Below are positions 1 through 13,400 of a stretch of DNA of 64,000 bases, piece by piece. Position numbers and translations under genes: made by a program. Source of the DNA: Aquila chrysaetos chrysaetos (Eukaryota; Chordata; Aves; Accipitriformes; Accipitridae); assembly GCF_900496995.4 (NCBI RefSeq), contig NC_044016.1, positions 21,246,932-21,310,931 on the forward strand. The letters are read 5' to 3'. Every line of letters starts with the position of its first letter. Position 1 is the first letter of the stretch. A model generated the notes under the pieces. It did no database searches, was not told where the DNA came from, and worked only from the letters and a program-made list of their open reading frames with translations.

Positions 1-364
1 GGAAGACTCGCCTTGCCTGCCCTCTCTCACCTCGGCTTTCCCCTGCAGACAGGCTTCTCCCTTAACACAGGGCAGTGACTTCCTTCCTTCTGTGATCCCA
101 GTGACCAGCTGAATTTGGTACAGCAGGGCTGGGAGTGGAGAGGAGACTTGGCACTGGGCTAGAGCTGGACACCTGCTACACTGGGGAAAACTGTTCTCAG
201 AAGGTCCCTGGAAAGTGCCCTCCTGTCTCATGATTCATAAGGCATTGCCTGACAGCTGGGGAAGGACATGCTTGTGGGATGAAGGACTGTTCCCCATGGT
301 ATAGCCAAGGATAAAAGGTCAGGCCCCTGGATTCAGTGCTAGCCCAGCTACTTGCTGCAGAGAT

Positions 365-490
365 TGGGTCAGATACTGTCTCACTCTTCACATCTATAAA
401 GTGAAATGTCTGGCCTCAGCTTCCTCTCAGACTTGTCAGAGGACTGATTCATTTGTGCTTAGAAAGCACAGTGAATCTTGCAGATGGAGA
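365..490 (+). repeat. Probable MIR-like (CORE-SINE) relic
   Basis: The succession TGTCTCAC...TTCACATCTATAAAGTG, then an AGGACTGATTCATTTGTGCTTAGAAAGC block, follows the order of the sense MIR/CORE-SINE consensus (the cacttcacctc / catctgtaaaatg / gaggattaa...ttgtaaagcgctt landmarks). Divergence is high and the ends are unclear, so the call rests on the order of landmarks recalled from memory. Confidence 0.4.
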
Positions 491-1255
491 AGGCAAAAAG
501 AGGTAGGAAAGTAGTAAATCAGGAGTGCCCAGGAACAATCTTCTACACACATCCTGCAAACTAGCACTGTATGGCTCACATCCATATTATTAAACTCTCT
601 TCACCTTTGAAACAGAGTGACCTCATGCAAAAGCCTATGGGGAATGGTCCTCTGCCTATGATAACTCCCAAATCATGCCTGGAAATTGTCTGGGACAGTC
701 CTAGTGGGACCAAGCCAAACCATGCCAGGGGTATGCTGACACTTAATTCTGATGATTGCATTTGTATTCTGGGAACGTTCCCTGACGTTGTTTAATTTAC
801 TAGTAAAGACTTAATTACTAGTGAAGACTTAATGTCTGTTCTATTAAATTACCCTCGAAGTCAGCACAGCCCTGATAAAAATCAGCAAGTGTCCCCAAAC
901 CTTCTTGAAAATGTTGATTCCTCAGCCCTCAGTCATTACCTTTCCACTTCCTCAATGAATGTGGAACAAATTATTTAATAATCAATTTGTGATACCTTAA
1001 AGATAAACAGGTGATAAGAGAAAGCCAGCAGAGAGAAAACCAAGAACAAATCAGTTCAAACCAGTTAAGTTTCCTTGCCACAGTAACTAGAATAGTGGAG
1101 AGAGCAGGTCCAGCAATGCAGACTATCCTGATGTGTAGTAAAGCTTTTTGAAACAATCCTGTATGATATTTGTCACAGGTATGTCCTCTGAAGCTAGTTA
1201 TTAGTAGTTTGCCATCAGACCAGGAGGACTTACTGAGATCAGTCCCAGGGGTGCC

Positions 1256-2065
1256 TGACCAGATCTATCAACTAGTTTCCTCAATGACTTAGATGATGAA
1301 ATAAAGTATGTTTATAAAATACATAGCTGGCCCCAAGTCTGGAAGACCTTGCAAGACTGAAGACAGGATAGGAAAAAAAATTTATCTTGACAAATTGGAG
1401 AAACAGGTCGAAATCAGCCAGCTAAAATTCTGTAAAACTGGTACACAATACTGCACTGGGAAGGGGAAAAAATTAAATGCATGAGTAAAGAAATGTGAAC
1501 AGCTGGATAGACCACAGCACTGAAGAAACAGACTGAGGAGTTACAGGACCATGAACTGAATATGAATCAGCATTGTGAAGGTATTGCATGAAAAGGCAAA
1601 CTTCATTCTTGGCTGTATTACTAGGACATAGTGCCTCTAAGACGGAGGTAATTTTTTGCTTTCTCAATGCTCCCAAGTTAGAGAGGCTCAGTAAGAGACG
1701 CTCAGCCTAGGTTTGGACTGGAGGAAGGTAACAAACAGTATAAGAGGTGCAAAATGCATAGGGTTGAAAGGAGAGGATTGAGTCCAGCAGTGAGAAAACA
1801 GAAGAGGGAATATGATAATGTACCTCAAATATATAAGGTTGTTATAAGATGCTGATCAATTGTTCCCCATGTGTCCTGAGAATAGATCAAGATGCAACAA
1901 GCTCAGTTAGGTCATAAAAAGGAGGAAACCTTCCCAGCTATCAGTCAATGAGCAGTGTAACAGGTACTCTGGAGGAGGTAGAACCCCTGGTGTGTGTTAA
2001 GGGCAGGTAAGGCAAACACTTGCTTGGGTGTCATCAGTGTATCTGACCCTGCCTCTGGGCACGTA
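1256..2065 (+). mobile_element. Ancient CR1 LINE fragment, 3' part
   Basis: The sequence follows the CR1 3' end in order: a TCAATGACTTAGATGATG block, then CTTGACAAATTGGAGAAA, then AAAAGGCAAACTTCATTCTTGGCTGTATTA, then an AATATGATAATGTACCTCAAATATATAAGGTTGTTA block, and finally TTAAGGGCAGGTAAGGCAAACACTTG. These are landmarks of the old CR1 (L3/turtle-like) lineages. It is full of indels and has no open frame. The middle (about 1665-1745) is the least similar. No target duplication is visible. Confidence 0.8.
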
Positions 2066-3545
2066 GATGGCATGACTTCTGAATGTTCCTTTCAGACTGA
2101 CACTTGTGTAATTTTTAGTTTCTAACGTCACTTCATCACTCATTTTGGCTGCAGGGGTGTGACCCCCAACACAGTAGGGACAGCCTAATCAGAGACCCTG
2201 AGCAGGGTCTCACCAGGGCCTTATCCACTCTTATTACTGGATATGGTATTTGGTGTTCACCCATACATCATCACATCCTGCACCTTCCTCTTATAGGCTT
2301 TGTGTTAGATCATCCCATTCAAGAGCTTACTAAAAACTACTTCATTCTTTTCCTCTCACCCCTCTGGCAGGAGGTGTGTTCATAATCTGATTGTTCTCAC
2401 AGCTAGAAAATTCTGGTTTCCAGCTTAAATGTGCTCATGGCCAGTCAGCAGCCACTTGATATGGAGTAGTTCAAATTCACACTTATGTCTGTGGATATTC
2501 TAAAATACAGAAGCTGATGTCACTGCATGTGAAAAACTTCCAGATCTGTTCTTCAGGTTTCAAGAAGGAAAAGATTATAAAATTTGGTGAGGAAAAGGAA
2601 CAGTTTTTCTTTCTTGCATCAGCACATAGATGACCTGAATGACATTACAAAGGAAATGAAGATGTAACACAGGAAAGGCTGAAGAGACGGTGCCAGCTGA
2701 GGGCAGAACCAGGAGACCCAAGACCAGGAGACAGGCATAATGAGGTTATCAGCTTGATGGATTCAGGAGGGCCAGGAAGAGTAACACGTGAATTGAAAAC
2801 TGCTGCTTGCAATGGTGGCTTGCTTGTGAGGGAGGAACTAGTTCCTCTTTTCTGTCTTCCCAAAAGATGTGACAACAAAGGTCACACTCATCTGCCTGCA
2901 AAATAGATCTGCCTTCTCTCTCTGTGGAGAAGTGTGTATGTGAGAATTGACAGTCCTCCCCTGAATCAATACTCACCTTTGTAAAGGAGAAAACGTTTCT
3001 GCTGAACTGATGGCTATTTCATCCCATTGCAAACCATAACAGATGGGTTTTCTTCAAATCTCTATGCATTTTAAGATTGTATTTACACTCACTAAGCAAG
3101 TCTTCTGTCTAAGAGGGGAAAAAAATAACGTTCTCCCTCTTCTTCATTTTCTCCCTCCCCCTGGTGCTGTGCTTTCCCAGAGTTGCTGGCTGGGTCTTAC
3201 TTAGCTTTACTGCCTTCTGATTGAGCTGCTTCTGCTTGGAAAGAAGTTATCTGTGTCTCACCTTGGAGGTGGGAGTTCTGGCTCCTTTGGATTCATCAGT
3301 GTAGGCTCCGTAACATAGTGTCAAGTACCAAATTGGGAAGCAGAGAAAAGTACAGCTGTCCTAGCAAAATTTCAGTCAGCAGAGGGTATTTAGCCAAAAT
3401 GAAAATTCAGTCTCTGTGTCTAATAAATGCTGCTGCAACCCAGCCTTCCATTTTTTTGGTCAGCAAATAGCTCTGCTGTTCTCTGTCATGTAGCAATCAT
3501 GTCCTACCCTGAAGACAGGTGTGCATTTCAATGGTGTTTCTTGCC

Positions 3546-3561
3546 TTTTTTTTTTTTTTTT
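3546..3561 (+). repeat. Poly(T) run, 16 nt
   Basis: Uninterrupted run of T followed by AAATACAAG. There is no flanking SINE body, so it is a simple mononucleotide tract rather than a retroposon tail. Confidence 0.8.
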
Positions 3562-4349
3562 AAATACAAGATAGCAGTGTTTCATAAAAAGCTTTCTTGG
3601 GTCAGGACAAAAGCTGCCATGCATATGTAACATTGTGATTAGCATCTTGCAATGAACTGGCTAGTGTGCACAAAGTGCTGTCTCCTGGTAGATGAAACAG
3701 CTGTCTTTTCCTGCAGCTGCTTTATCATAAAGCTACTGTTTGGGGAGGAAGCCCCAAGGACAACCTTCTTAAGTTCTTAGTGACTGTAACACACAGCACA
3801 ACAGCAGTCCTCTCGGTGCCTTGCTTTTCTGTGAGATTGCCTTCCTCCTAGGTGAGCCCTGACCCCCAGCAATGCAAAAGCTGGGCTGGAGTGGCCTGTG
3901 CAGCACAGAAGCTCAAAGCAGGATCGAGCTGGCTCCCCTTGGGGGGAAAACCAACTGATCAGTCCAGATTTGCCCTCTGACAGGCCCAGAGGGCATGCCT
4001 GGCCAGACAGCACACTGGAGACCCCTGCCAATACTGCCCTCGAGGGAGCAGGAGTCTCTGAGGGGTAGCAAGGCAGGACAAGGCAGATCTGAGAGAGACC
4101 AAGAAGTCCCACCTCGGCCTCCCGGCCTGATGGTCCTTCCCAACCATCCCTCATCTGCTGCTGCTGGAGCGGGAAGAGCTGGCTGTGGCCAGTGCTGGCA
4201 CAAAGCGGCAGGCGCCGCTCTGACTGCCGCAGGCCACCACCTTGCCGTACGTCCTCAGCTGTCTTCAAACCACGCCAAAACGGGCTCAAACTGCCACAGC
4301 TGCCGCCACCCCCGGGCTGCCTCGCTGAAGAGGGCCGGGCAGAAGCGCC

Positions 4350-4468
4350 CTCACCAAGATGGCGGCCGCCCTACAGCGTAGCCCCTCACAAAAATGGCGG
4401 CGGACGCGCTGGGGCTACGGAGCAAAGTTGGAGCCTGCGCATGCGCGACTGCTGTCTGGCCGGGGACC
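4350..4468 (+). promoter_or_regulatory. CCDC167: CCDC167 CpG-island promoter and 5'UTR with YY1 and NRF1 sites
   Basis: TATA-less, GC-rich region (island about 4180-4780). Two YY1-type motifs are seen, AAGATGGCGGC at 4356-4366 and AAAATGGCGGC at 4391-4401. A palindromic NRF1 site, TGCGCATGCGC, lies at 4436-4446. A third YY1 site on the other strand (GCCGCCATTTT) lies in intron 1 at 4684-4694. YY1 plus NRF1 is the usual make-up of housekeeping promoters. The transcription start is not fixed by sequence and probably lies between about 4370 and 4440. An upstream ATG sits inside the NRF1 site at 4441. Confidence 0.7.
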
Positions 4469-7400
4469 ATGGGCAGGAGGAGGCGAGAGGGGCTGAGCGT
4501 GGCCCGGGAGGTGAGGGGGGTGACGCCGCGGGGTACGGCACGGCTGGGCTTGGCAGGGGCGAGGTGAGGCGGCGGCCGCCCCCCCCCGCTGCGGAAGCGG
4601 CGTTTCCCTGCCTGGAGAGCGGTGGGTGTCGGGGAGGGCCAGGGCAGCGGGGGCTGCGCTGCGCCGGTGCTGGGCCCGGCCCGGCCGCCATTTTAATGTG
4701 CGATGGCAGCAGAGGTGGCCGAGGCGGGACAGCCTGTGCCGGGCCCTCCCGCGATCGGAAAGCTCGGTGCCCCGTCCTCTGTACCAGGCCTTTGACCGAG
4801 CGATGGCGTTTGGTGCCCTTGCTCCTGCTGAGCCTTTGAACCAATGCAGGGAGAGGCAGTAAGTGCGTGTGGTTGTGGAGGGTGCTGCGGCAAGCTCTTG
4901 CTCCTGGCTAGCAAATTGTGCACAGCCCGGCCTGTGTGTGCGGTGGAGAGTCAGCAGTGTGCTGGGCACGGGCTGCTGCTTTGAGGAACCCAGCAATAAA
5001 CGGGCACGTGAGGTGCCTGTAAGTCACAGCAAGGAGAAGGGGAAAAGGCTGGGTTTTGAGAGTATGCCTTCCTTCTAAAGCTGCCTTTTTATTGTTGTGC
5101 TTGGGTGTTTTGTAATTTCCTGAGTGGCAGGAGGTCTGCTGGTAAGCTTTGTTTAAGCTTTGTATTTGTATAAACGAACTGAGGCATGTTCGTTAAGGTC
5201 TCTCTGAAGCATACTTCATTCTGGCTCCTGCACTGAACAGTGCTATCTGGACTGACTTGGAGGAGGCAGTGGAGAGCCCATAGTTTAAGTCTGTGGGTTG
5301 TGGATAATTTGGGGACAACAAAAGCGTGAACCTTCCTGACAAATGGCTGAAATGGGGCAGAATCAATCCAGTGAATCTCACTGGTCACTTCTCTGTCCTG
5401 AAGTCTTTCATATGAGCATATGCACAGTAGACCAAGATAGCCAGGGTGGAAAGGCCAGGGAAAGGACTTGGGGCTTGTCATATGTGCTTCATCAACCAGT
5501 AAAGGTGAGTGTCCTACTGTGTAATATGAATGGGAGTTCGGTTTATAGTAGTTTTCTGGTCTATTTCATCTAGTTCTGCTTGAAACAGACATTTCTGGAC
5601 ACTCTAACCCAAATATAACCACCAAAGGGGAGTGTGCTGACTGTCTAAGCTTCTCTTCAGTGAGCCTAGCAGTGAGAGTTGAAATAATGAATTTTTGGTG
5701 GTTGTTGCTTGAGATGTGACAGACAAGGAGAGTTGAGATGGTAGGGTCTACCCTACCACCCTACCAGAGGGAGGTGGTAAAAAGGGTGAGCCTGTCAGGA
5801 ACCTGCTGGTCACAGAATGGAAAGGGACTGATTTTAGCTGCCACAGAAAATTCTGGCAAAGTGTTTGGGGACTTGCGGTAGCTTTAGATTTTTTTTTTAG
5901 GAGTTGTCACAATAGAACACACTACTTTTGAAAGGATTATAAAACTACTGTTCTTCTGTGTGTTATAGATGAAAACTTAACCTCTTGGTGCAAAGATACT
6001 GCTAAAAGATAAAATCATTCTCCCTTGCAGTGATATGAAAGATACTGAATAGAAGTTAGGAGGAAGAAAACAAAATCCCTTTAAGGCAGAGGAAGAGAGG
6101 GCTGTGTTTCAGGTGTCAGAATGCATGACAACCAAGATACTGATTTTGTAATTTAAACTTTTATTTGGTTCAGTGTTACCTTCTGAGCTGTTATGATTGT
6201 AAAGAAAACTTTCCAAATTAGTCTTAGTATGACATGGTGCATGGCTAGGTTTGAAAGGCCTAATCTAGGCAGAGTCATGCTTGTTTAACTGAAGTCAGGA
6301 TGCTAAATGAATGCAATTTTCTATATAGACACTTACCAGATTAGCTTGCACTTACAAATTGCAGGTGTAATTGATATGACCTGGTTTAAACTGATACAAA
6401 TGTGTCTCCGTAATGCGGTGGTTTAAACTCAGGCTGCTTCTTTCATATAGCTCTGTAGGCTTTCAACAGGCAGTCCTATTGATAATGCTGAGCTGCATAG
6501 AACTTCCTTGATGAAACTTGTCAGGAAAATGAAACTAGGAAGACTGGTCTGTTTTGTAGCAAAATAGTGAAAATGGAAGGAGCTTAAGAGAGTGACAAGG
6601 ATGATCAAAGGTGTGGAAAACTTCTATGCAAGAAACAACTAAGCATACCAGGTCCTTTTAAGCTTGAAAACATGACTGCAAGGTGACCTAGTATAGGTCT
6701 ATATCCTCTGCATGCTGTTTGTAACTTTAAACAAAGAATGAACATTCACTGTCAATACAAAATTAGGGCTATCAAATGAAACTAGCAGATGACGAGCTCA
6801 GAACAAACAAGAGGGGTTGGTTCTTCCCATAACCTGTGGCTGTGCTGTGAAACTGCTTGCCAGAGGATGTTGTAGCCCTTAAAAATATACTTGTGGCTCA
6901 GACAACAACTGAAAAAAATTCATGGAAGCAAAAAAAGTGGGGCTTTTAAATGCAAAGAGAACACCCTGCGCTCAGGCAGTGCCTGAGCTGCAAAATGTCA
7001 AGTGTGTGTTTGGAGAAAGTATTGTTATGTGTGTTGCTGCTTCTGACAAGGCAGTGGCTGATCAGTGTCTATGCAGGAGCATAATGAATAGGGAAAAGGC
7101 CAACATAGTCTTTACTCAGTAAAGCTGTTCTTGCAGGATTTTTCAAAAAGCTGTGGGTGGTGCCATGTGGTCATGTCTGTGTGCTGTCCTGCAAAGCCAC
7201 TGGTCTGAGCTGAGGCAGGGTGGGCTAACTGGATAGTGTCTGCAAGGCTGAAGAAGGAGATGCAGGTAGGATCCAGACCTTTCTCCTTTACCAACACAGA
7301 GGGTTGTTCTGCAGCATTTCTTAGACTTTGCTGGTGGATCATCCTCTACTGTGTAGTAGCTTGTCTGCTAAGTATTTCCAAGCACACTGTGGGCACAGCA

Positions 7401-10400
7401 TCTGCGAAATGATTTGCCAGCATGCAAAATGATTCCAAGAGTGTGATGAAAATGGAAGCGTGTCCATGGACTGCAAGTTAGCATTTGAATTTAAACAAAA
7501 CTCACCTCCGCTGGACTGATTTAAATAATCCAGCCAAATTTGTGGATGCAGGAACCACTAATTCTTCTGTGAAAAGAATGGCTCAAGTGTGCTGGCAGGT
7601 GACAAGGCATGAGAAGACTGCTTGGGGAAGGTTTTTTTTTCTTTGCCCCCACTTCTTCAATTGGCTTTGATCTGTTTTATGAGGGTCAGAAGACGAAAAC
7701 CTCATTACCTAACGCTGTTGGATGTTGACGTATGTGTGATATGGCTCTTTGCCAGTATCTTAATTAGGGAATTCATAAAAGCGGAGGGTGGATGCCAGTT
7801 CTTGAAAAGCGCTTTTAGCCTTTCTACTGGAAAGAAAGCTTTTATTAATTCATGTATTAAATGTATTAAAAGGGATCCAGCTCAACTCTGTAAGCAAAGC
7901 TGCTTCTTTTTCTCTTCTCTCTTTGTCTCTGCCTTTATGTAAGGCATTTCGGGCTCCCTGCCCAAGATGGTCCCAATAAATGAGATTTGTAATAAGCATG
8001 TAAGTCTGGATTGAAATCCGCTCCAGGTCCCTCTGGTTTAAAAAGCTCTCTAGACTGCAAGCGAGTATTGCCAGAATTCAACAAAAATGGCTCAATGCCT
8101 TGTCATACCTTGTGGAGCAAGGGAGGCATCTGGTCTTAGATCCCTGTGTGCATCCAAAGCTGCTGAGACTTGACTTTCTGGAGTGGCTCTTGAGGAGCAG
8201 AAGGGTAGCTCTCTGTGCCCCAAGCTGCTGCCTGGATGTGAAGCACCTGTTTCACTTGCCCCTTTTAACTGACAGTACTTAAAGATGTTGCTTCAAGTGA
8301 AGTCATGTGTCCCTGCTGCAGGCCACATGAACCTGAGGAGTTGTCATGTGAGCTTTCTGCATGCTGCAGTTCAGCTCTGTCCCAGAGAATCCTCTTCATG
8401 GAACGGAGAGCGAGAAGGAGCAAGGGTTTGTCTTTGCAACTTACAAGCCACTGTGCTGAGATTGCCACTAAAAAGATAAACCAGTGTGATGTGCAGTGAT
8501 GGTTCAGCTAAGTGAACCTGGCTCTTTGTTTTTATGTGGGCTTCCAGGAGGCCTAGGTACATACCCCAACTAACCTTCTCATGTATTAGTTAGTAGGAAG
8601 GAAAGCTTTCCATCCCCAACAACCTCAGGTGTGCACCTGTTTCTAGGATTGCTCTCCTGGAGAGCTGCTGCAAGGAATTATGCCAAAGCTCAACCGGTTT
8701 TCTTGTGCTACAGCTTTACAGGTTACAGACCCCTGGGAGTTTCCTCAGCAGCCCAGAGAGTAATTGGTAATTCCCAGGCATTGCTCTGGTTTCTCCCTGT
8801 GCTTATTTTCTATTTCTCTCTTTCCTTTGCCCTACAGTGAAAGTTACTTGAATGGCTGAGCAGCTGAGAGACTCCTAGCTTGCAGGAACAGATCCTAATT
8901 CCAAAGTGAGGCAATGGCACTGACATAACAAGACAGTGCTCTGCCCATAGTTTGGGTTGGTGTCTGAGGCTCCTTGTGTAAATGAGCCACCTTCAGGAGG
9001 CAGATAATATTGTCCTAATTTATAAGTAGGGGAACTGAGGCACAGTGAATGGATAACATCTGGGAATCCTCACTCTTGTCTTTCCTTACAACCCCTAATG
9101 CCCCAGACTAGCTTGAAGAAAAGAAATAGTGAGATTCTGGAGGAAAAATATTTTGTTCATTCAGCAATCTGTTCTTCCTTACTTACTTTTTTTTATTATT
9201 ATTATTTGCTGTCTCTTGTGCCCCCAGCTCAGCAAAGCTGATGATGCAGTTCTAGGGCATGTGGTTTATTAGCAAATTATTGCTCTCCAGCAGGGGACCC
9301 AAACTTTGGTTTTGATTTAAGAGCAGTAAAACCAGTTGAAACTTTTAAAGTATTATGTGGAATCTGGAGATTTTTAGTCAGCAGAAAGTAAAAGCATTGG
9401 CAGAGCTGGTGGAATATCCTCTTGTTAGGTCTCATGAATTGATGGAAGTATGGGCAGAGAATGTACTAGTGAGAGCAACTGCAAACTAAGCAGGAGGAGC
9501 AGTTCTGGAGGAGAGGATAGGAAGTGCAATGACATGGATAATTTAGTGGTGAGGTTGGCAGCTGATTAACCAAAGCTCTCATTAAATTGTGCTATTTAAC
9601 GTGATTTTTAAATGTGTTTCCAGAGAAGGCATGGTGCATTGTAATAAGTTTACTGGCTACAGAGGAGCCAGGTAATACATGCTGAAGTACCTCTTGCTGT
9701 GTGTGTATGTGAGGGTTTCCAACAGATAGGGGAGCAGAGACACAGCCATTTGCAAATGTAGGAACTGGTGAGGGAGATGGTCATTCTTAAATTGGACTGG
9801 ACAGACACCCCACCTCCACTCTACTGTTCTCTGCCATTAAATAACTTGCCGATAAGCGTGGTCAGAGCTGACTTGGGTGAAGCCCTTGGTTGGCCCTGAA
9901 GCAGACTGGAGCAGTGCATCTTGCTGACTGAGCTGTAGTGGATGACAGATAGTGGTGAGCAGCTGGAATTAACATTCTTAACTGGCACAGCTGGATATGG
10001 AGGAGGACAATTAACTTTGCCCTGACCCAATGCATTTTCAGCTAACATGCTTCAAAAATATGTGTGTCCCCATCCTGGCAAACCCAAGCATTGCCAAACA
10101 CAGAAGCGCTATGCCCTGTGCTCTGGGATCAGATGATGTGCCTTGGTGCTCCCCTTGGGCTCAGGGCAGGCTATGCAGGCACCTCTGGGAAGCTTGGCAT
10201 CTCAATAGCCCTGGCAGAGTTGCCTAATAACAAGGGACTTTGAAATTGGTATCTGGTAAGGTGCAAAGATTTGAGCTTTGTTATATGTGGCCCCCTCCCC
10301 AGCTCTACTGTGCTGCTTGCAGTGAGAGTAGTCAGCTGACTGGCTAAACTCCTTTTTGTGGTCTGCTTTGTTCTTCCCTTTATGTCAAGCCTCTTCTCCC

Positions 10401-13400
10401 ATCCTGCTTGTTTATAATGCTTGCCTGCCTTTCCTGAGCAGAAGGTGTGAGATTGCTAATGAGCTCAGGATGGAGCTGATCCCCCAAAGCAGCAGTAATT
10501 AGGGATCACTACCTTTGATTTTGTTTCCCATATCACTGTTCTTGGGAGTGTTTGTGCTCTGGGCCACCTCTGAGGCTGATGTCCAGGCAGCTGGCATGTC
10601 ATTCCACTTCGGTACTTTACGTGGGACTGTGCTGCCTCTTAGCTTCTGGTTTGAGAAGGCTCCCACCACAGAGAGGCATGCTGCCAGCCATCTAGGCAGC
10701 CTTGGCCTTGCTTGGAGAACCAGACACAGCAGGAGTGTTGCACTAAGTAGCTAAAAAGAGAGGTCATTGCCACCTCAGGGCACCAAGGACATTTTCTTTC
10801 AGGCTAGGATGTTGTGTGCATATTATCTGATTAGTCCCACTGTTTTCCTGCTGGAAGCAAGCCTGAAAGTCAGAGTTTTCCTAAAGACGTCTATGCTCTG
10901 GTTGCCAGGCAGAAAAGAGGAATGATTCCCAGGAGAACCATTGTCTGTGGTAGGATTCCCTCCTGTGCAATCAGTTTGCACACAAGTAGATCAACCCTCT
11001 TGTACATATCCACAGTTACTCCCCTCCACAGGAGGACACGGAGGGAGGGTGGCCATTAGGAAACCTGACGAGGAGACACAAGGAGAAAACACCAGTGGTT
11101 TTCTGCATGGGAACATGTTGCTGCCAAAACTTGGTGCAGGTCAAAGGTGTGGAGGCGGTGGTGAACGCTCTCTTGAGCATACTGTGCAGACTGCTGTTGC
11201 TGTTGTAGATTTAGTTGAGTAAAAGAGATAGTAGGTATCAGTGTTTCACCTTCATCCCCTCTTTACCCAACCAGACAGCTTAGGGTGCTTTGTAGTCACA
11301 TCCCACGAACTGCATCTGTTCACAGCACTAAATCAAGACCTTGTCCCTCAGGCTTTGGCCAAGGCCAGTCTCTCTCATTTTATCCTCATTTAATTGCATA
11401 AAGATGCCTTAGATCACATCTTTGCTTGTGGAGCCACATGCAAAGAAACTAGAACAGACTGGAACAGGATCAGATCTTAGCAAAAAGGTGCTGGCCAGCC
11501 ACACAAGCAGGAGTGTTATAGCTGGCTTGGCATTGTCTGGGATTACAATATCACAGTTGCCTGGGGTATAATACAGCCTGATCTAGGAGGCAATGGGCTC
11601 TCTGTGCTGTGATGTCTACACAGAGCTAGGGCTGTTTCTCCCTTGAGTTGGGGAGGAAGGAGGTGGAGTGGCTGAGCTGTCACCCTTCCCATCTGAGTGG
11701 GGATGGATCCATGTTAGCTGGGAGAGGAAATGACAGTGACTGGTGTGGTGTTTTTTTCAGATTGATGGACTGGAGGAGAAGCTGGCACGTTGCAGACAGA
11801 GCATGGAGGAGGTGGATCTTAAACTGCGCAGGGAGAAGCTCAGCCTTGAAGGAAGGTATTGATGACCATCTCCTTTCACAGCTGTGGCTGTGTACTTCAG
11901 CTAGCTGTCATCCTGCTGTAGTACTGAGCAAGGGCTCTTGAAGGAATGGGAATGTGTGGTTCCCCATGACAAAACTCTCTTCCCCCACCTTTGGAGCTTA
12001 CTTGGGGAACTTGCCAGGGTGAGTAGTTCAGTGATACATGGAGAGAGCTTTATCTTGTCAACAGCCTCATTCGCCAAGCAGTGCCTGAAACGTGCCAGTT
12101 CATTTGCAGAGTTGGCTCCTGGCCTGCTAGGAAACAGCTCTGTGAGTCTGGCAAAGGTTCACTGCACACTGCTACTCAAGCCTTGCTGAAGCTGCCTGAG
12201 TTCAATCAGGGGAGATGTGCAGCAACTACTACTGAGGGCCAAACCAGGCTAGGATGCAACTGCAAAAGAGGCTGAGGGAAATTACTCTTATCTGTGCCTG
12301 TGTTGCAAATGTGTCTGGATGTAGGGATGCAGTGACATACTGGCTTTCCTTGGGAAAGGGAAGAGGGACAGTTCCCCTGAAATCTGTCACTGACATAGAA
12401 AAGGCAACTGTAGGCTTCTAGAGCTGGGACTTGAGCGAGGACTTTGACCTGGATTTTGTAGCAGACACAGGCAGAACCTGCTATTTCTCTAGAGTGTGAA
12501 GCAAGAGATCCTACATCTCCCAGCTGATTCTCAAATCTTTCCACTTGAGGACGTTCTTTCAGTCGCCAACATCCTACTGCTCTGCTCCTAGCAAAAAAGG
12601 CTGGGAAGCTCAGTCATAGATCCTCTTGGTCCTGGTGTCTGCTCTACAGTACTGTCCTACAGAACCCAGTTAGAAATGATCCTAGCAGCGGTGACATCTC
12701 CACACCCTGATACTTAGCAGCCTCAGCTTAATTTGTTCCTCCTTTCCACTCTCTCTCTCTCTTTCTCCCCCTGCTGCCCTTTACTGGGGTTCTATATCCC
12801 CATGCATATTTGGACAGGGTCTTGCATCCTCCTGTCCCTCATCTCTCTAGCTCCTCATCTCAACAGTCCTATTCTAGGCCTAAATTCTTCTTATGTTGAC
12901 TGTCTGTATTCTTTATCTGGTACTTAGGTGGCCAACAACCAAACCTACAGTTGGGGTAGCTTGATGGGATGGAATACATCTGTATGACTTCTCTCTGAAA
13001 TATAGGGTGTAGAGCAAAGAATAAGGAATAGGGATTCCTGGGGCCTTTTCTGAATTTTACAGTTTGTATGGAGATGGAAGCAGAAATTCTGTTGCCCTAA
13101 TCCAGACCATTTGAAAAACCATGGAGGAAGGTACCATGATCAAAATTATTGATTCAGTGACCAGTACACAAAGGAGAGCTCTGCTTTCCCATTTTGAAGT
13201 TCAGTTGTCATGGTTTCTTCATGTCTTATTCTCAAAGCCTCTTCTGTTGACTGTATTCACAAGGCAAGTTTCTAAGTACCAGCTCAGTCATGTTGATAAA
13301 TCTGTCTTCTCACTTCCTCCTGGCTGCACTCCACATTGCCTTTCCCCAGTTGCCTTTAAGAGCTCTTTCTTCTCCTGCTGCTCTGACATAGCTTGCTTTC

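Larger units (their letters stand above)
1..4180. other. Intergenic region upstream of CCDC167
   Basis: No supported gene. Open frames here are short, lack splice partners and match nothing I recognise. The stretch contains a probable MIR-like relic (about 365-490), an old CR1 fragment (about 1256-2065) and a run of 16 T at 3546-3561. The block at 2160-2460 looks like unique AT-moderate sequence with at most a faint antisense CR1 resemblance. GC content rises from about 3.9 kb into the CCDC167 CpG island. Confidence 0.6.
4511..11760 (+). other. CCDC167: CCDC167 intron 1 (7.25 kb)
   Basis: The donor GAG|GTGAGG lies in the CpG island and the acceptor is TTTTTTTCAG. The intron holds the downstream part of the CpG island to about 4780, an old CR1 at about 6583-6935 and a MIR-like relic near 8985-9100. 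I see no other coding exon; open frames across it are short and unconnected. Confidence 0.8.

Noticed and set aside
2160-2460. Possible second, antisense old CR1 near the fragment at 1256-2065
   Set aside because: Only one weak block (CAGCTAGAAAATTCTGGTTTCCAGCTTAAATG) resembles antisense CR1. Too little to support a call without alignment.
3777-4839. Open frames of 130-215 codons on both strands upstream of and within CCDC167 exon 1
   Set aside because: They overlap the CCDC167 CpG island, run through its true first exon in another frame and continue into intron 1. Compositional artefacts.
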